A stretch of DNA of 15,868 nucleotides from Bacteroides sp. GTDB taxonomy: Bacteria > Bacteroidota > Bacteroidia > Bacteroidales > Bacteroidaceae. Position 1 is the stretch's first letter; every line of letters starts with the position of its first letter. The notes beneath the pieces are model-generated. The model was not told where the DNA came from, did no database searches, and saw nothing but the letters and a program-made list of their open reading frames with translations. Below, in pieces: positions 7,343 to 15,515 of this stretch. Where the stretch lies: contig JASLCM010000195.1 in NCBI GenBank assembly GCA_030151845.1, forward strand, positions 1 through 15,868. Direction: 5' to 3'. The translations under genes and the position numbers were made by a program.

Positions 7343-10300
7343 TTAAAAACTTAGGTTTAAGCTGAATGTAATTGATTTAGGCATTGGCGCAGCATAAGGA
7401 TTACCCATCGACTCTGGGTCTAAGTAGTTCTTATAACTTGCTCCTGCAACAAAAAGGTTTCTTCCTTCTAATGCGACCGATGCTGTATGGATACCAAGCT
7501 TTTTAATAAAGAGTTCTGGAACACGGTAACCAAGACGTACATTTTGCAAACGTATGTAACTTAATTTTTTTACCCAAATGTCTAAGTTGTTATAGATGTC
7601 AGGTCTGCTGAAATACCAATAGTACTCGTCTAACCGACCATCCTGTGTAAGTAGTCCAGGTAGATTTGAGTTGGGATTATCGGGTGTCCAGCGATTTAGG
7701 ATATCTGTATTGGTATTCTTTCCTCTATCAAAACTAATATTGCTATAAGGTGGGGTAGTACGTACATGTCCACCAAAATTGTACATAAAGTTAACAGACA
7801 ACTCCCAATTTTTGTAAGTGAAATTGTTAATAAATCCACCCGTATAAGGAGGTTCTGTAGTACCCTTATAGTCAACAAGGGCTCTCTCCTCACTTGGAGT
7901 TATATCTGTTGTAGCCATAGGGAATCCCCAACCTGGATCCTCTAACCTGTAGAGCTCTTTAAGGGTAACTTTTTCGCCTTTTTTATTGACTAAAATAGGA
8001 TAACCATCTTGATCTATTCCTGCAGTTTTAAAAACAAACAGTGCTCCTACTGGATAGCCTTCTCTACTTGGGTATCTCGCATCTTCACGAACAGCTTCAC
8101 GAAGAACTTTATTCGAGTTGTATGAGAAGTTGAAATTGGTGTACCAAGAAAAATCTTTTGTTGCAATATTCCTTGTGCTTAGGCTAACCTCAACCCCTTG
8201 GTTGGTCATGCTTGCCCAGTTTATAGTTGCTGAGGTAAAACCAGATTCTAATGGAAGCATTTGCAGCCCAATTAAGTCAACTCCTTTTCTGTAGTAGTAG
8301 TCCAGGCTTAAGTTAATCGCTTGATTCTTCATAGAAAAATCGAGTCCCGTATTAATAGAGTGTGTCTTTTCCCATCTAAGTTTTCCGTTAGGTGCAGAGT
8401 TAACCTCAATCATGTGTTCTGAGCCTCCGGGAAGAATAGCATCCACTCGATAGGAACCAACTAAGAAAGGAGAGGTATTTTTATCTATATTTCCTTGCAA
8501 CCCATAAGATGCTCTTACAGCCAGGTTGTCTATCCAGTTTGCAGCTCTCATAAAAGGCTCATTGGATATTCTCCACAAGGCACTAACAGAGTATAAAGGA
8601 AGATATCTGTATTTTTTAGAGACACCAAAAAGATCCGACCCATCCATACGAACGCTTCCACCAAAGGTATATTTGTTCATCAACGAGTAAGAGGTTGTTC
8701 CAAAGAAAGAAGCATAGGCATTCTCTGTTCGAGTCTTTGTGTGAAGTGGAAACATTCTTGCCTTCTCCTCATCAGGAAAGATGATAGGCTTCGTTGTTAG
8801 GGTTTTTCTATCATATCCATAGCCTGCCGAATAAAGTGTTTCGTACCAAGTCTTTCTTAACTCTGTACCCAACATAACCTCAAATTCGTGAATGTCATTG
8901 AACTGATTGCGGTACTCTCCCATGGCTTTCCAGGTTATCTGTGAGTTGTTGTTCTCATTAGCCTTATGAAAACCGCCTGTGGGTAAGAAGTATTTAAATC
9001 CCTTACTTGAAGAGTCCCAATACCTACTCTTCTTATAGAGTGAACGCATGCTGAAGCTCTCCTCATCTGCGATTTGCTCTTTCGAGCTTTTGTCAAGCTG
9101 AAGTCCTAACTGAGTGGTAAATTTAAGGTGGTCGTTTGGACGTAGCTCCAGATCAAAAATAGAAGAGAGAGAGTTGATGGTCTCCTTGCTTGAGGTGTTT
9201 GCCCGCTCTTCAAAGATATTGAAATTTAAATCTGTATCTGAGTCATTTTGAATATCAATATCATAAAGATAATTTCCCTCTTTATCATAAGGAGTAAAGT
9301 AAGGATTAGCTCGTCTGGAGTAGAAGAGTGGGTTGATTAAACCATATTCATCACGAACATACATTTTATTTACTCTTCTATTTGCAAAAATAGAGGCTCC
9401 TACTTTTAGCAGCTTGTTTATCTTATATGAAGTTTTACTTACTAAGTTAAAGCGGCTAGAGTTTACTCCTTTCACGTTTCCGTTATCCATAGAGTAGCCA
9501 AGAGAGTTGTAATAGCTCACTTTTTCTCCTCCACCAGAGATGTTTATGTTGTATTCTTGGTTAAAAGCATCTCTAAAGAGTATTTTCCCCCAGTTTGTAT
9601 CTGTTTTACGAAGTAAATCAAGTTCTTTTTGTGCTTCAGGTGTTAGAGCCCCTAAGCCTTGGGTTTTCACCTGGTCGATGAGGTCGTGTCTTTTTAAAAT
9701 ACGATAAACTTCACCCTTCTGATCGTTAAAGTTAAAATTGCTTTGCAGCAAATCAAGTTCTAGATCTACTTTCTCTTGTGAGTTCATTAAATTTAGGCGA
9801 CTAGTTCCTAAAGTTGGAGAGTAGGTAAGTCGGGTAGAGAAGTTAACTCTAGGCTTTCCCTGCTTTCCACTTTTGGTAGTAATAACAATAACCCCATTAG
9901 CTGCCCTTGCACCATAGATTGCAGTTGCAGCAGCATCCTTTAGTACTGTGATATTATCGATATCTGAAGGGTTTAATCCAGCAATTGAAGATTGTCGTAT
10001 GTTATCAATGTCATAATCATTTTGTTGAGCAGGAATATCTGTTCCCTCCAATGGAATTCCGTCAAGAACCCAGAGTGGATCTTGAGTACCATTTAGAGAG
10101 GCGGTACCTCTAATTCTTATTTTCATGGGTGCACCAGGTGTTCCCGATGTTGGTGTTACTTGGAGACCAGCGATTTGCCCAGCCAATGCTTGATCAACGC
10201 TCTTCACAGCACCCACCATCTCTTCAGAAATATCTATTTTAGAAACAGCAGCAGTTAACTTCCTTCTTTCAATAACTTGATAACCCGTAACAACTACCGC

Positions 10301-10642
10301 ATCCAACATTTGTGAGGTAGGGTTTAAAGTGATGTTATAGGTGGTCTTTCCTGGTGTGAGTGTAAGCGTTACAATGTCGTGCCCTACATAACTACATAGA
10401 ACACGAGTCACCCCCTCAGGAACTGAAAGAGAGAAATTCCCATTAAGGTCAGTAATAACTCCTATCGTTTTATCTCCTAATCCCACCTTCTTCAGGTCAC
10501 TGGAGTCAATGTAAACCGAGGCGCCAATTAATGGAAGGTTGTCTTCTCCTGAGATAACCGTTCCTTTAATGATTCGATCAGTAGCGTGAGCCTGTAAGGC
10601 TATGCCACAAAACAATAAAATAGTATAAATGTATTTTCTCAT
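7343..10642 (-). CDS. SusC/RagA-family TonB-dependent outer-membrane transporter
   Basis: A 1099-residue TonB-linked transporter. It has a signal peptide ending at QAHA20, a carboxypeptidase-regulatory-like beta-sandwich (about 25-108, IKGTVISGEDNLPLIGASV to TLNPTS), and a possible TonB-box region at LDAVVVTGYQ (113-122). The plug (about 125-260) carries the SusC signature motifs WVLDGIPLEG (191-200) and LKDAAATAIYGARAANGVI (234-252). The remainder is the 22-strand barrel, with aromatic-terminated strands and a terminal Phe (SLNLSF). There is no N-terminal STN domain, so no sigma/anti-sigma signalling is expected, and none of those regulators is nearby. Energy would come from TonB-ExbBD. It lies 17 nt after the protease gene and 10 nt before susD; the SusC-SusD pair should form the usual 'pedal-bin' complex. 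Substrate is not evident from sequence. Confidence 0.95.
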   Translation of the reverse strand: MRKYIYTILLFCGIALQAHATDRIIKGTVISGEDNLPLIGASVYIDSSDLKKVGLGDKTIGVITDLNGNFSLSVPEGVTRVLCSYVGHDIVTLTLTPGKTTYNITLNPTSQMLDAVVVTGYQVIERRKLTAAVSKIDISEEMVGAVKSVDQALAGQIAGLQVTPTSGTPGAPMKIRIRGTASLNGTQDPLWVLDGIPLEGTDIPAQQNDYDIDNIRQSSIAGLNPSDIDNITVLKDAAATAIYGARAANGVIVITTKSGKQGKPRVNFSTRLTYSPTLGTSRLNLMNSQEKVDLELDLLQSNFNFNDQKGEVYRILKRHDLIDQVKTQGLGALTPEAQKELDLLRKTDTNWGKILFRDAFNQEYNINISGGGEKVSYYNSLGYSMDNGNVKGVNSSRFNLVSKTSYKINKLLKVGASIFANRRVNKMYVRDEYGLINPLFYSRRANPYFTPYDKEGNYLYDIDIQNDSDTDLNFNIFEERANTSSKETINSLSSIFDLELRPNDHLKFTTQLGLQLDKSSKEQIADEESFSMRSLYKKSRYWDSSSKGFKYFLPTGGFHKANENNNSQITWKAMGEYRNQFNDIHEFEVMLGTELRKTWYETLYSAGYGYDRKTLTTKPIIFPDEEKARMFPLHTKTRTENAYASFFGTTSYSLMNKYTFGGSVRMDGSDLFGVSKKYRYLPLYSVSALWRISNEPFMRAANWIDNLAVRASYGLQGNIDKNTSPFLVGSYRVDAILPGGSEHMIEVNSAPNGKLRWEKTHSINTGLDFSMKNQAINLSLDYYYRKGVDLIGLQMLPLESGFTSATINWASMTNQGVEVSLSTRNIATKDFSWYTNFNFSYNSNKVLREAVREDARYPSREGYPVGALFVFKTAGIDQDGYPILVNKKGEKVTLKELYRLEDPGWGFPMATTDITPSEERALVDYKGTTEPPYTGGFINNFTYKNWELSVNFMYNFGGHVRTTPPYSNISFDRGKNTNTDILNRWTPDNPNSNLPGLLTQDGRLDEYYWYFSRPDIYNNLDIWVKKLSYIRLQNVRLGYRVPELFIKKLGIHTASVALEGRNLFVAGASYKNYLDPESMGNPYAAPMPKSITFSLNLSF

Positions 10643-10659
10643 TTTATAATCTCAGTTTG

Positions 10660-13299
10660 CTACTTTAATCCTAAAGCAGTGTTTATACGTAAAATTAAAT
10701 CCTGATAATGATATTGAGCAGCAATATCACTGGTGTTAACTCTTTTTTCGAGTAGTTTTTTAATTCTCATTAGCTCTCCTCTTTTTACAGAAATAGCATC
10801 AGAGATTCGGTTTAGTTGAGAACCATAAAAGTCTAGTGTTCTTTGTGCCCCCATTCTAGATGCGTTAAATGACTTATGAGCAATCTCGTCGCAACTGCAG
10901 AAAGGCTGTTGGTTATCAAATAAGAAGTGACTGTCTGTTAGGTGCTTGTTTATTTTTACCCCTTCAGCTTCTGCTGCTGCTGTAATAAGAGCATCGACAA
11001 AACCTTTTTCAAGATTTCTTGTCATCACATCTGGTGTTCCTCCCTGTTCTGTTACTTTAAAAATACCCTTATGAAGCATATCCATAAGCTCTACAGCAGT
11101 GAATGCCTCTTTTCCATTAACAGACTCATTTTCGAGCATCCTCATGAGTCGGAAGTTTGATAATAAATCCCAAAAAATATAGGCTTGAGCATTCTTTAGA
11201 ATTTTGGTAGGGGCATTTTCAATCTTTCCAATCGGAGTGTTTCTTAAAAGGTAGGTATATTCACCAACTTCTGTATTAAACAACCATTCAGGATAGCATA
11301 AAACCTCATCAAGAAGGAACTGTACAGCCTCTTTTTGCTTCTCTTTTTCAACAAAAGTATAAGTCTTAACCCCATCGCCAACGGTAGTGTTTTCAATGTA
11401 AATACCACCCACGTTGGCCATTACATGGTATAAGAAGTAGTTCCACTGATTAATGACAGCATAATAAAGGCGAGAGGCCTCTGCATATGTTTGACCCTCT
11501 TCTCCTGTGGTTGTCCATTTGAGTATTTCAGGAACTATGCGCTTTAAGTTTGCGATTCCTAGCTTAGAAGATTTTACAGCGTCATCTCCTAAATCCTCAT
11601 TTTGAGCTCTTGGATCAACAGCATCTCTAGGGTCCTGTGCTTCGCTATACTTGTATAATCTACCAGTGTGTTTCTTTAAGAAACTGTTTAAGTGGCTCTT
11701 TTCCTCTTCTGGATTATCTGCTGCATACCATCTATAACCATATTCAATTGCAAAGATGTCGTAAGGGCCAATGTGAGGAGAGAGATTAACAACTCCATCT
11801 TCAGGTTGTGCAACATAATTAAACCTTGCATAATCCATAATAGAAGAGGAGGTAGAGTTCATTTTTTTAGTAAAGCTAGCAGATCGTAATGAATCGGTTT
11901 GATAAGCCCACGATCCCATCATGTTGTGTCTTAAGCCTAAAGAGTGTCCAACCTCATGGCAGGCAACAAATCGAATAGCATCTCCCATGATCTCCTCAGG
12001 AATGGTGTTGCCACGAACCTCTTCTCTTACAGCTCCAGTTTGTACGGTGTTCCACTCTTGCAGCATGGTGAGAACGTTATGCCACCACATGATGTCTGCC
12101 TCTAAAATTTCACCAGATCTTGGATCTAGAATAGAAGGTCCCATCGCATTCATCTTTGCTGAAGCGGCATATGTAATAACAGAGTAGTTGATGTCATCCA
12201 TTTCAAGAGCTAAGCTATCTGTAACCTCTTTTGCAACTATTGCGTTCTTGAAACCAGCTTTCTCAAAAGCAACTTGCCAATCTTCTACTCCTTTTTTGAT
12301 GTGTTTTCTCCATTGATAAGGCGTTGCTTGATCGATGTAGAATACGATAGGCTTGACAGGCTCCACTAACTCTCCTCTTAGATAAGCTGCCATCTCTTCT
12401 GGCTTGGGTTCAAGTCTCCAACGTGTAATAAACTCCTTTTTTTCTAGTTTCTGTTGCTTATCGCTGAAGCTTAGGAAAGGGGTTGTAAAATAACCAACAC
12501 GCTGATTGTCTAATCTTCCAACCATAGGTTTTTCGGGAAGCAAAAGTAAAGTAGAGCTGGCCTCAACAGTTATATAGATACTTTCAGTACCCTCTGTAAC
12601 CTTTGTTGTTAGTTCTGAATAAGCCACAACGTTATTATGATAGCTTTTTATCTGTTGTATTTTGGATAAATCTTTAATGGCCGAGGTACCTAGGTTGATG
12701 TTAGTGAAAACATTGTTTATGCTAGTTTCTGTTCCATTATAAATGTCATTCACCTTAATAACAACCCCGGTAGAATCGTTGTTATAGGCTTCAATCTTGA
12801 ACGAGGCGATTAAGGGAGAAATAAAGTTATCCTCAACAGATTTTGTAATTGCATCTTCCTTTGGCGATAGAGGAAGAGGTCTGCTCTGTCTGATCTGCAG
12901 TTGTTTACTCTCTTTGTTGAGTTCAAAGCGAATCATTTGATTCTCATAGTTAACACCTCTGTTAACTCCTGCTTCATTTAACTCTTCAGGCACTCTTTGT
13001 AGTTTATTTACTACAAGCATATCTCTGCCTAAAAGGTTTACTGGAATCTCAAAAAAGTAATCCTTATCTTTTTGGAAAACCTTAAACATTCCATCTTGCT
13101 TCTTGCCTTTCTCAACTAAATCATCGTACTGTTTCTTACTCTTCTCGCTCTCCTCCTTAGTCTCTGCTGCTTTCTTCTTTTTCTTCTTGAACCACTGTTC
13201 AGTCTCTAGATTTAATGATGGTGACATAGACCATGCGGGGGTTGATAAAGAGAATAAAAATACGAGTAATACTGCGACTAGATTTGGTTTACTATTCAT
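10660..13299 (-). CDS. Secreted zinc-dependent metalloprotease (metzincin; DUF5117/DUF5118/DUF4953 architecture)
   Basis: This 879-residue protein has a signal peptide (about 1-24, cleavage near PAWS24) with no lipobox, so it is periplasmic or secreted. A Lys run (38-43) and charged linker lead into a short domain of DUF5118 type, followed by a DUF5117-like region (about 75-300). The catalytic domain contains the full metzincin zinc motif HEVGHSLGLRH, with H448, E449, H452 and H458. A Met-turn (SSIMDY, M488) lies 30 residues later, as expected of active metzincins. The C-terminal half is mostly helical, with a CSC motif near 801-803. Proteins of this type are common in Bacteroidetes and usually called 'zinc-dependent metalloprotease'; natural substrates are largely unknown. 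It is the first gene of the operon with SusC (17-nt gap) and SusD, and has a promoter-like box upstream. Proteolytic activity is inferred from the motif; the substrate is not known. Confidence 0.9.
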   Translation of the reverse strand: MNSKPNLVAVLLVFLFSLSTPAWSMSPSLNLETEQWFKKKKKKAAETKEESEKSKKQYDDLVEKGKKQDGMFKVFQKDKDYFFEIPVNLLGRDMLVVNKLQRVPEELNEAGVNRGVNYENQMIRFELNKESKQLQIRQSRPLPLSPKEDAITKSVEDNFISPLIASFKIEAYNNDSTGVVIKVNDIYNGTETSINNVFTNINLGTSAIKDLSKIQQIKSYHNNVVAYSELTTKVTEGTESIYITVEASSTLLLLPEKPMVGRLDNQRVGYFTTPFLSFSDKQQKLEKKEFITRWRLEPKPEEMAAYLRGELVEPVKPIVFYIDQATPYQWRKHIKKGVEDWQVAFEKAGFKNAIVAKEVTDSLALEMDDINYSVITYAASAKMNAMGPSILDPRSGEILEADIMWWHNVLTMLQEWNTVQTGAVREEVRGNTIPEEIMGDAIRFVACHEVGHSLGLRHNMMGSWAYQTDSLRSASFTKKMNSTSSSIMDYARFNYVAQPEDGVVNLSPHIGPYDIFAIEYGYRWYAADNPEEEKSHLNSFLKKHTGRLYKYSEAQDPRDAVDPRAQNEDLGDDAVKSSKLGIANLKRIVPEILKWTTTGEEGQTYAEASRLYYAVINQWNYFLYHVMANVGGIYIENTTVGDGVKTYTFVEKEKQKEAVQFLLDEVLCYPEWLFNTEVGEYTYLLRNTPIGKIENAPTKILKNAQAYIFWDLLSNFRLMRMLENESVNGKEAFTAVELMDMLHKGIFKVTEQGGTPDVMTRNLEKGFVDALITAAAEAEGVKINKHLTDSHFLFDNQQPFCSCDEIAHKSFNASRMGAQRTLDFYGSQLNRISDAISVKRGELMRIKKLLEKRVNTSDIAAQYHYQDLILRINTALGLK

Positions 13300-13353
13300 A
13301 CCGTCTGCTATCTATTTTATTGTTTATATTCTATATATACTGTATAAAACATG

Positions 13354-13385
13354 CAAAGGTAACGCTAAAAAAGTTTTCTTCAGAA
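13354..13385 (-). promoter_or_regulatory. Putative promoter of the metzincin-SusC-SusD operon
   Basis: On the minus strand TACCTTTG (13361 down to 13354) matches the Bacteroides -7 consensus TAnnTTTG perfectly. The -33 position, 20 nt upstream, reads TTCT, a poor match to TTTG. The start point would be near 13347, giving a leader of about 50 nt before the protease ATG at 13299. Confidence 0.45.
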
Positions 13386-13578
13386 TGAAATGAAAGGAAA
13401 ATTACTTTTTCATAGATAGTTCTTGCATATATTTCCTCTTTTTATTTATAATTAATATACTTTTTCAGCTTATTGATAATAAAAATAGACTTCTTAAATA
13501 AAGTATGTATAAATATAAACAAGGGGTAGGTTTAGGTGTTAATTGTGAGGAGAAGAGGGTCTACTTGTGATTTTATTT

Positions 13579-13586
13579 TAACTTTG
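13579..13586 (+). promoter_or_regulatory. Putative -7 box of the CDF operon promoter
   Basis: TAACTTTG is a perfect TAnnTTTG match 26 nt upstream of the CDF start codon, giving a predicted leader of about 20 nt. No TTTG is found at the matching -33 distance, so only this half of the promoter is supported. Confidence 0.4.
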
Positions 13587-13604
13587 CTTTTTAATTTAAG
13601 CCCT

Positions 13605-13616
13605 ATGATGCGATGA
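13605..13616 (+). other. Three-codon upstream ORF overlapping the CDF start
   Basis: ATG ATG CGA TGA encodes Met-Met-Arg-stop in a different frame from the CDF gene. Its TGA overlaps the CDF ATG as ATGA. If it were translated it could couple or delay initiation of the transporter; it may equally be chance. Confidence 0.25.
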
Positions 13617-14500
13617 GAAAAGATAGAGAAAGAAGTATTGTAAGAGTTACCCTACAAGGTTCAGTTGTAAACTTTTTACTACTACTCTTAAAGTTCATTT
13701 TTGGAATACTAGGAAACAGTGCAGCCTTAGTGGCTGATGCCGTTCACTCCTTATCCGACTTTATAACCGATTTAATCGTTCTGATTTTTGTGAAGGTAGC
13801 AAATAAACCAGAGGATGATGGTCATGATTATGGTCACGGAAAGTTTGAAACATTAGCAACGCTCTTGATTGGTGTAATCTTACTTGGAGTGGGTGTGGGG
13901 ATCTTTTACTCAGGAGCTAAAACAATCTATCTGTTTTTTACCGGGGTAGCTTTGGTTAAACCACATACTGTTGCTTTTTGGATAGCTATACTATCTATTT
14001 TAAGTAAAGAGTTGCTCTATCAATACACTCTTCGTGTTGGAAAAACAATCAACTCTCCAGTAGTTATCGCCAATGCTTGGCATCATAGAAGTGATGCGTT
14101 CTCCTCGATTGGAACTAGTATTGGGATAGGAGGAGCTATCTTTTTAGGGGAGAAGTGGGTCGTATTAGACCCCATTGCTGCTGTTGTGGTAAGTATTTTT
14201 ATAGTAAAAGCAGCCTATGAAATATTGAAATCTACTTTAGATGAGTTGCTTGAGCGTTCTCTCTCTCCTGCAACAGAGAAGAAAATAATGGAGTTGGTTG
14301 CTCATGCTGTACCTCAGGGGAAATTAAATGGACTCAAAACACGAAAAATAGGGAGTTACTATGCCATTGAGTTTATTCTGCAGATGGATGCTCAACTTAG
14401 CTTGGAGGAAGCTCACGATGTAACGGTTGTTGTAGAGAGAGTGTTGAGGAAAGAGTTTGGTGAGGAGACTCACATTGGTATTCATGTTGAACCTAAATAG
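13613..14500 (+). CDS. Cation diffusion facilitator (CDF) family metal transporter
   Basis: A 295-residue inner-membrane metal/proton antiporter with six predicted membrane helices (about 12-205) and a cytoplasmic C-terminal domain (about 206-295). The transport site compares with E. coli YiiP D45/D49/H153/D157 as H45, D49, H157, D161: HSLSD in TM2 and HHRSD in TM5. This HD-HD set is typical of zinc-preferring members. The YiiP loop site (D68, H71, H75) is present at identical numbers in EDDGHDYGHGK. In the cytoplasmic binuclear site, H268, H291 and E293 match YiiP H261, H283 and D285, but N239 and I255 replace H232 and H248. The protein probably exports Zn or a related divalent metal (Mn, Fe, Co cannot be excluded). 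It begins a unit with the SDR gene 7 nt downstream. The start at 13613 is the first in-frame ATG. Confidence 0.93.
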   Translation: MRKDRERSIVRVTLQGSVVNFLLLLLKFIFGILGNSAALVADAVHSLSDFITDLIVLIFVKVANKPEDDGHDYGHGKFETLATLLIGVILLGVGVGIFYSGAKTIYLFFTGVALVKPHTVAFWIAILSILSKELLYQYTLRVGKTINSPVVIANAWHHRSDAFSSIGTSIGIGGAIFLGEKWVVLDPIAAVVVSIFIVKAAYEILKSTLDELLERSLSPATEKKIMELVAHAVPQGKLNGLKTRKIGSYYAIEFILQMDAQLSLEEAHDVTVVVERVLRKEFGEETHIGIHVEPK

Positions 14501-14507
14501 ACAATAA

Positions 14508-15515
14508 ATGGGAAGGGTTTTAGTGACCGGAGCAAGTGGTTTTATTGGTAGTTTTGTTGTAGAGGAAGCTCTGCGAAGAGGATTAGAAACCTGGGCGGGT
14601 GTAAGGAAATCTAGTAGTAGGAAAAATTTACAGGCCAATGGTATCAAATTCATCGAGTTGGATTTTTCGGATAAAGAGGAGCTCACTGCATCCCTATTGC
14701 GACAAAAGGAAGAGGTGGGTGCTTTTGATACGATTATTCATTGCGCTGGAGTAACCAAATGTCTGTCTTCGGTCGATTTTGAGCGAGTTAATTATGAGCA
14801 AACTAAAATCTTTGTAGAGCAATTAATAGAGCTTAAATTGGTCCCTAAGCAATTTATTTTTGTGAGCACATTAAGTGTCTATGGACCTATTCGTGAAAAA
14901 GATTATACTGAAATCAGAACGTCCGATCCTACTAGTCCCAACACCGCGTATGGGAAGAGCAAGCTCAAAACAGAGAATTACTTAAGAAGTTTGACCGATT
15001 TTCCTTATCTGATTTTCCGTCCAACAGGGGTTTATGGACCCCGTGAAAAGGACTACTTTTTAATGGCCAAATCCATTAAGTCGGGTGTCGACTTTTCTGT
15101 AGGCTTTCGCAAACAAGAATTAACCTTCGTATATGTGAAGGACTTGGTTCAAGCTATTTTTAAAGGAGTGGAGAAAGGGATTACTAGAAGAGCTTATTTT
15201 GTGACTGATGGAGAGACTTATGCGAGTAGAGATTTTTCAGATCTAATACAGAGAGAGTTAGGGAAAAAATGGGTAATCCGAATTAAAGCACCATTAATAC
15301 TTTTAAAAGTTATATCTTTGTGCGCTGAATTTCTGTCTCGACTAACCAGACGCCCCAGTACGCTTAACTTGGATAAATACAAAATTATGAAGCAGCGAAA
15401 CTGGCGATGTGATCTTTCAAACACGGTAGAGGAGTTAGGTTATACACCCGAATACAATTTAGAGAGGGGTGTAAACGAGACAATCACTTGGTATAAAAAA
15501 GAAGGATGGCTTTAG
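14508..15515 (+). CDS. NAD(P)-dependent extended SDR ('epimerase/dehydratase' family), candidate 3-ketosphinganine reductase
   Basis: A 335-residue extended short-chain dehydrogenase. The N-terminal Rossmann motif is VTGASGFIG (6-14), with HCAGVTK (78-84) after the fourth strand. The catalytic set is S120/S123 in FVSTLSVYG and Y148xxxK152 in AYGKSK. RPTGVYGPRE (171-180) and VYVKDLVQAI (208-217) are typical of the epimerase subfamily. A hydrophobic stretch at 261-275 (LILLKVISLCAEFLS) may associate with the membrane. The sequence resembles the conserved Bacteroides protein of the BT_0972 type, reported as a 3-ketosphinganine reductase in sphingolipid synthesis; this is from memory, not a search. 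The next gene, overlapping by 10 nt, looks AUR1/PAP2-like, which fits a lipid role. Nucleotide-sugar epimerase/reductase is the alternative. Confidence 0.85.
   Translation: MGRVLVTGASGFIGSFVVEEALRRGLETWAGVRKSSSRKNLQANGIKFIELDFSDKEELTASLLRQKEEVGAFDTIIHCAGVTKCLSSVDFERVNYEQTKIFVEQLIELKLVPKQFIFVSTLSVYGPIREKDYTEIRTSDPTSPNTAYGKSKLKTENYLRSLTDFPYLIFRPTGVYGPREKDYFLMAKSIKSGVDFSVGFRKQELTFVYVKDLVQAIFKGVEKGITRRAYFVTDGETYASRDFSDLIQRELGKKWVIRIKAPLILLKVISLCAEFLSRLTRRPSTLNLDKYKIMKQRNWRCDLSNTVEELGYTPEYNLERGVNETITWYKKEGWL

Larger units (their letters stand above)
13300..13612. other. Divergent intergenic region
   Basis: This 313-bp, very AT-rich stretch separates the leftward metzincin operon from the rightward CDF operon. 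It holds a promoter-like box for each side (13354-13385 and 13579-13586). I found no convincing ORF, stable hairpin, tRNA or long repeat in the roughly 190 bp between them. Confidence 0.7.

Noticed and set aside
13180..13190. Lys codon run near the protease N terminus as a slippage or frameshift site
   Set aside because: The run mixes AAA and AAG codons, so there is no long homopolymer, and the frame is open and consistent on both sides. Lys-rich linkers are usual in this family.
5989..13299. Classical polysaccharide utilisation locus
   Set aside because: No carbohydrate-active enzyme, sulfatase or carbohydrate-type regulator lies in or beside the operon within the window; only a protease accompanies SusCD.
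13103..13393. 96-codon plus-strand ORF across the start of the metalloprotease gene
   Set aside because: It is antisense to the signal peptide and Lys-rich segment of the protease. Its Phe-rich translation is the expected mirror of Lys codons, and it has no recognisable domain.
14324..14686. 120-codon minus-strand ORF across the CDF/SDR junction
   Set aside because: It overlaps two well-supported genes on the other strand, shows no domain or promoter, and looks like a shadow reading frame.
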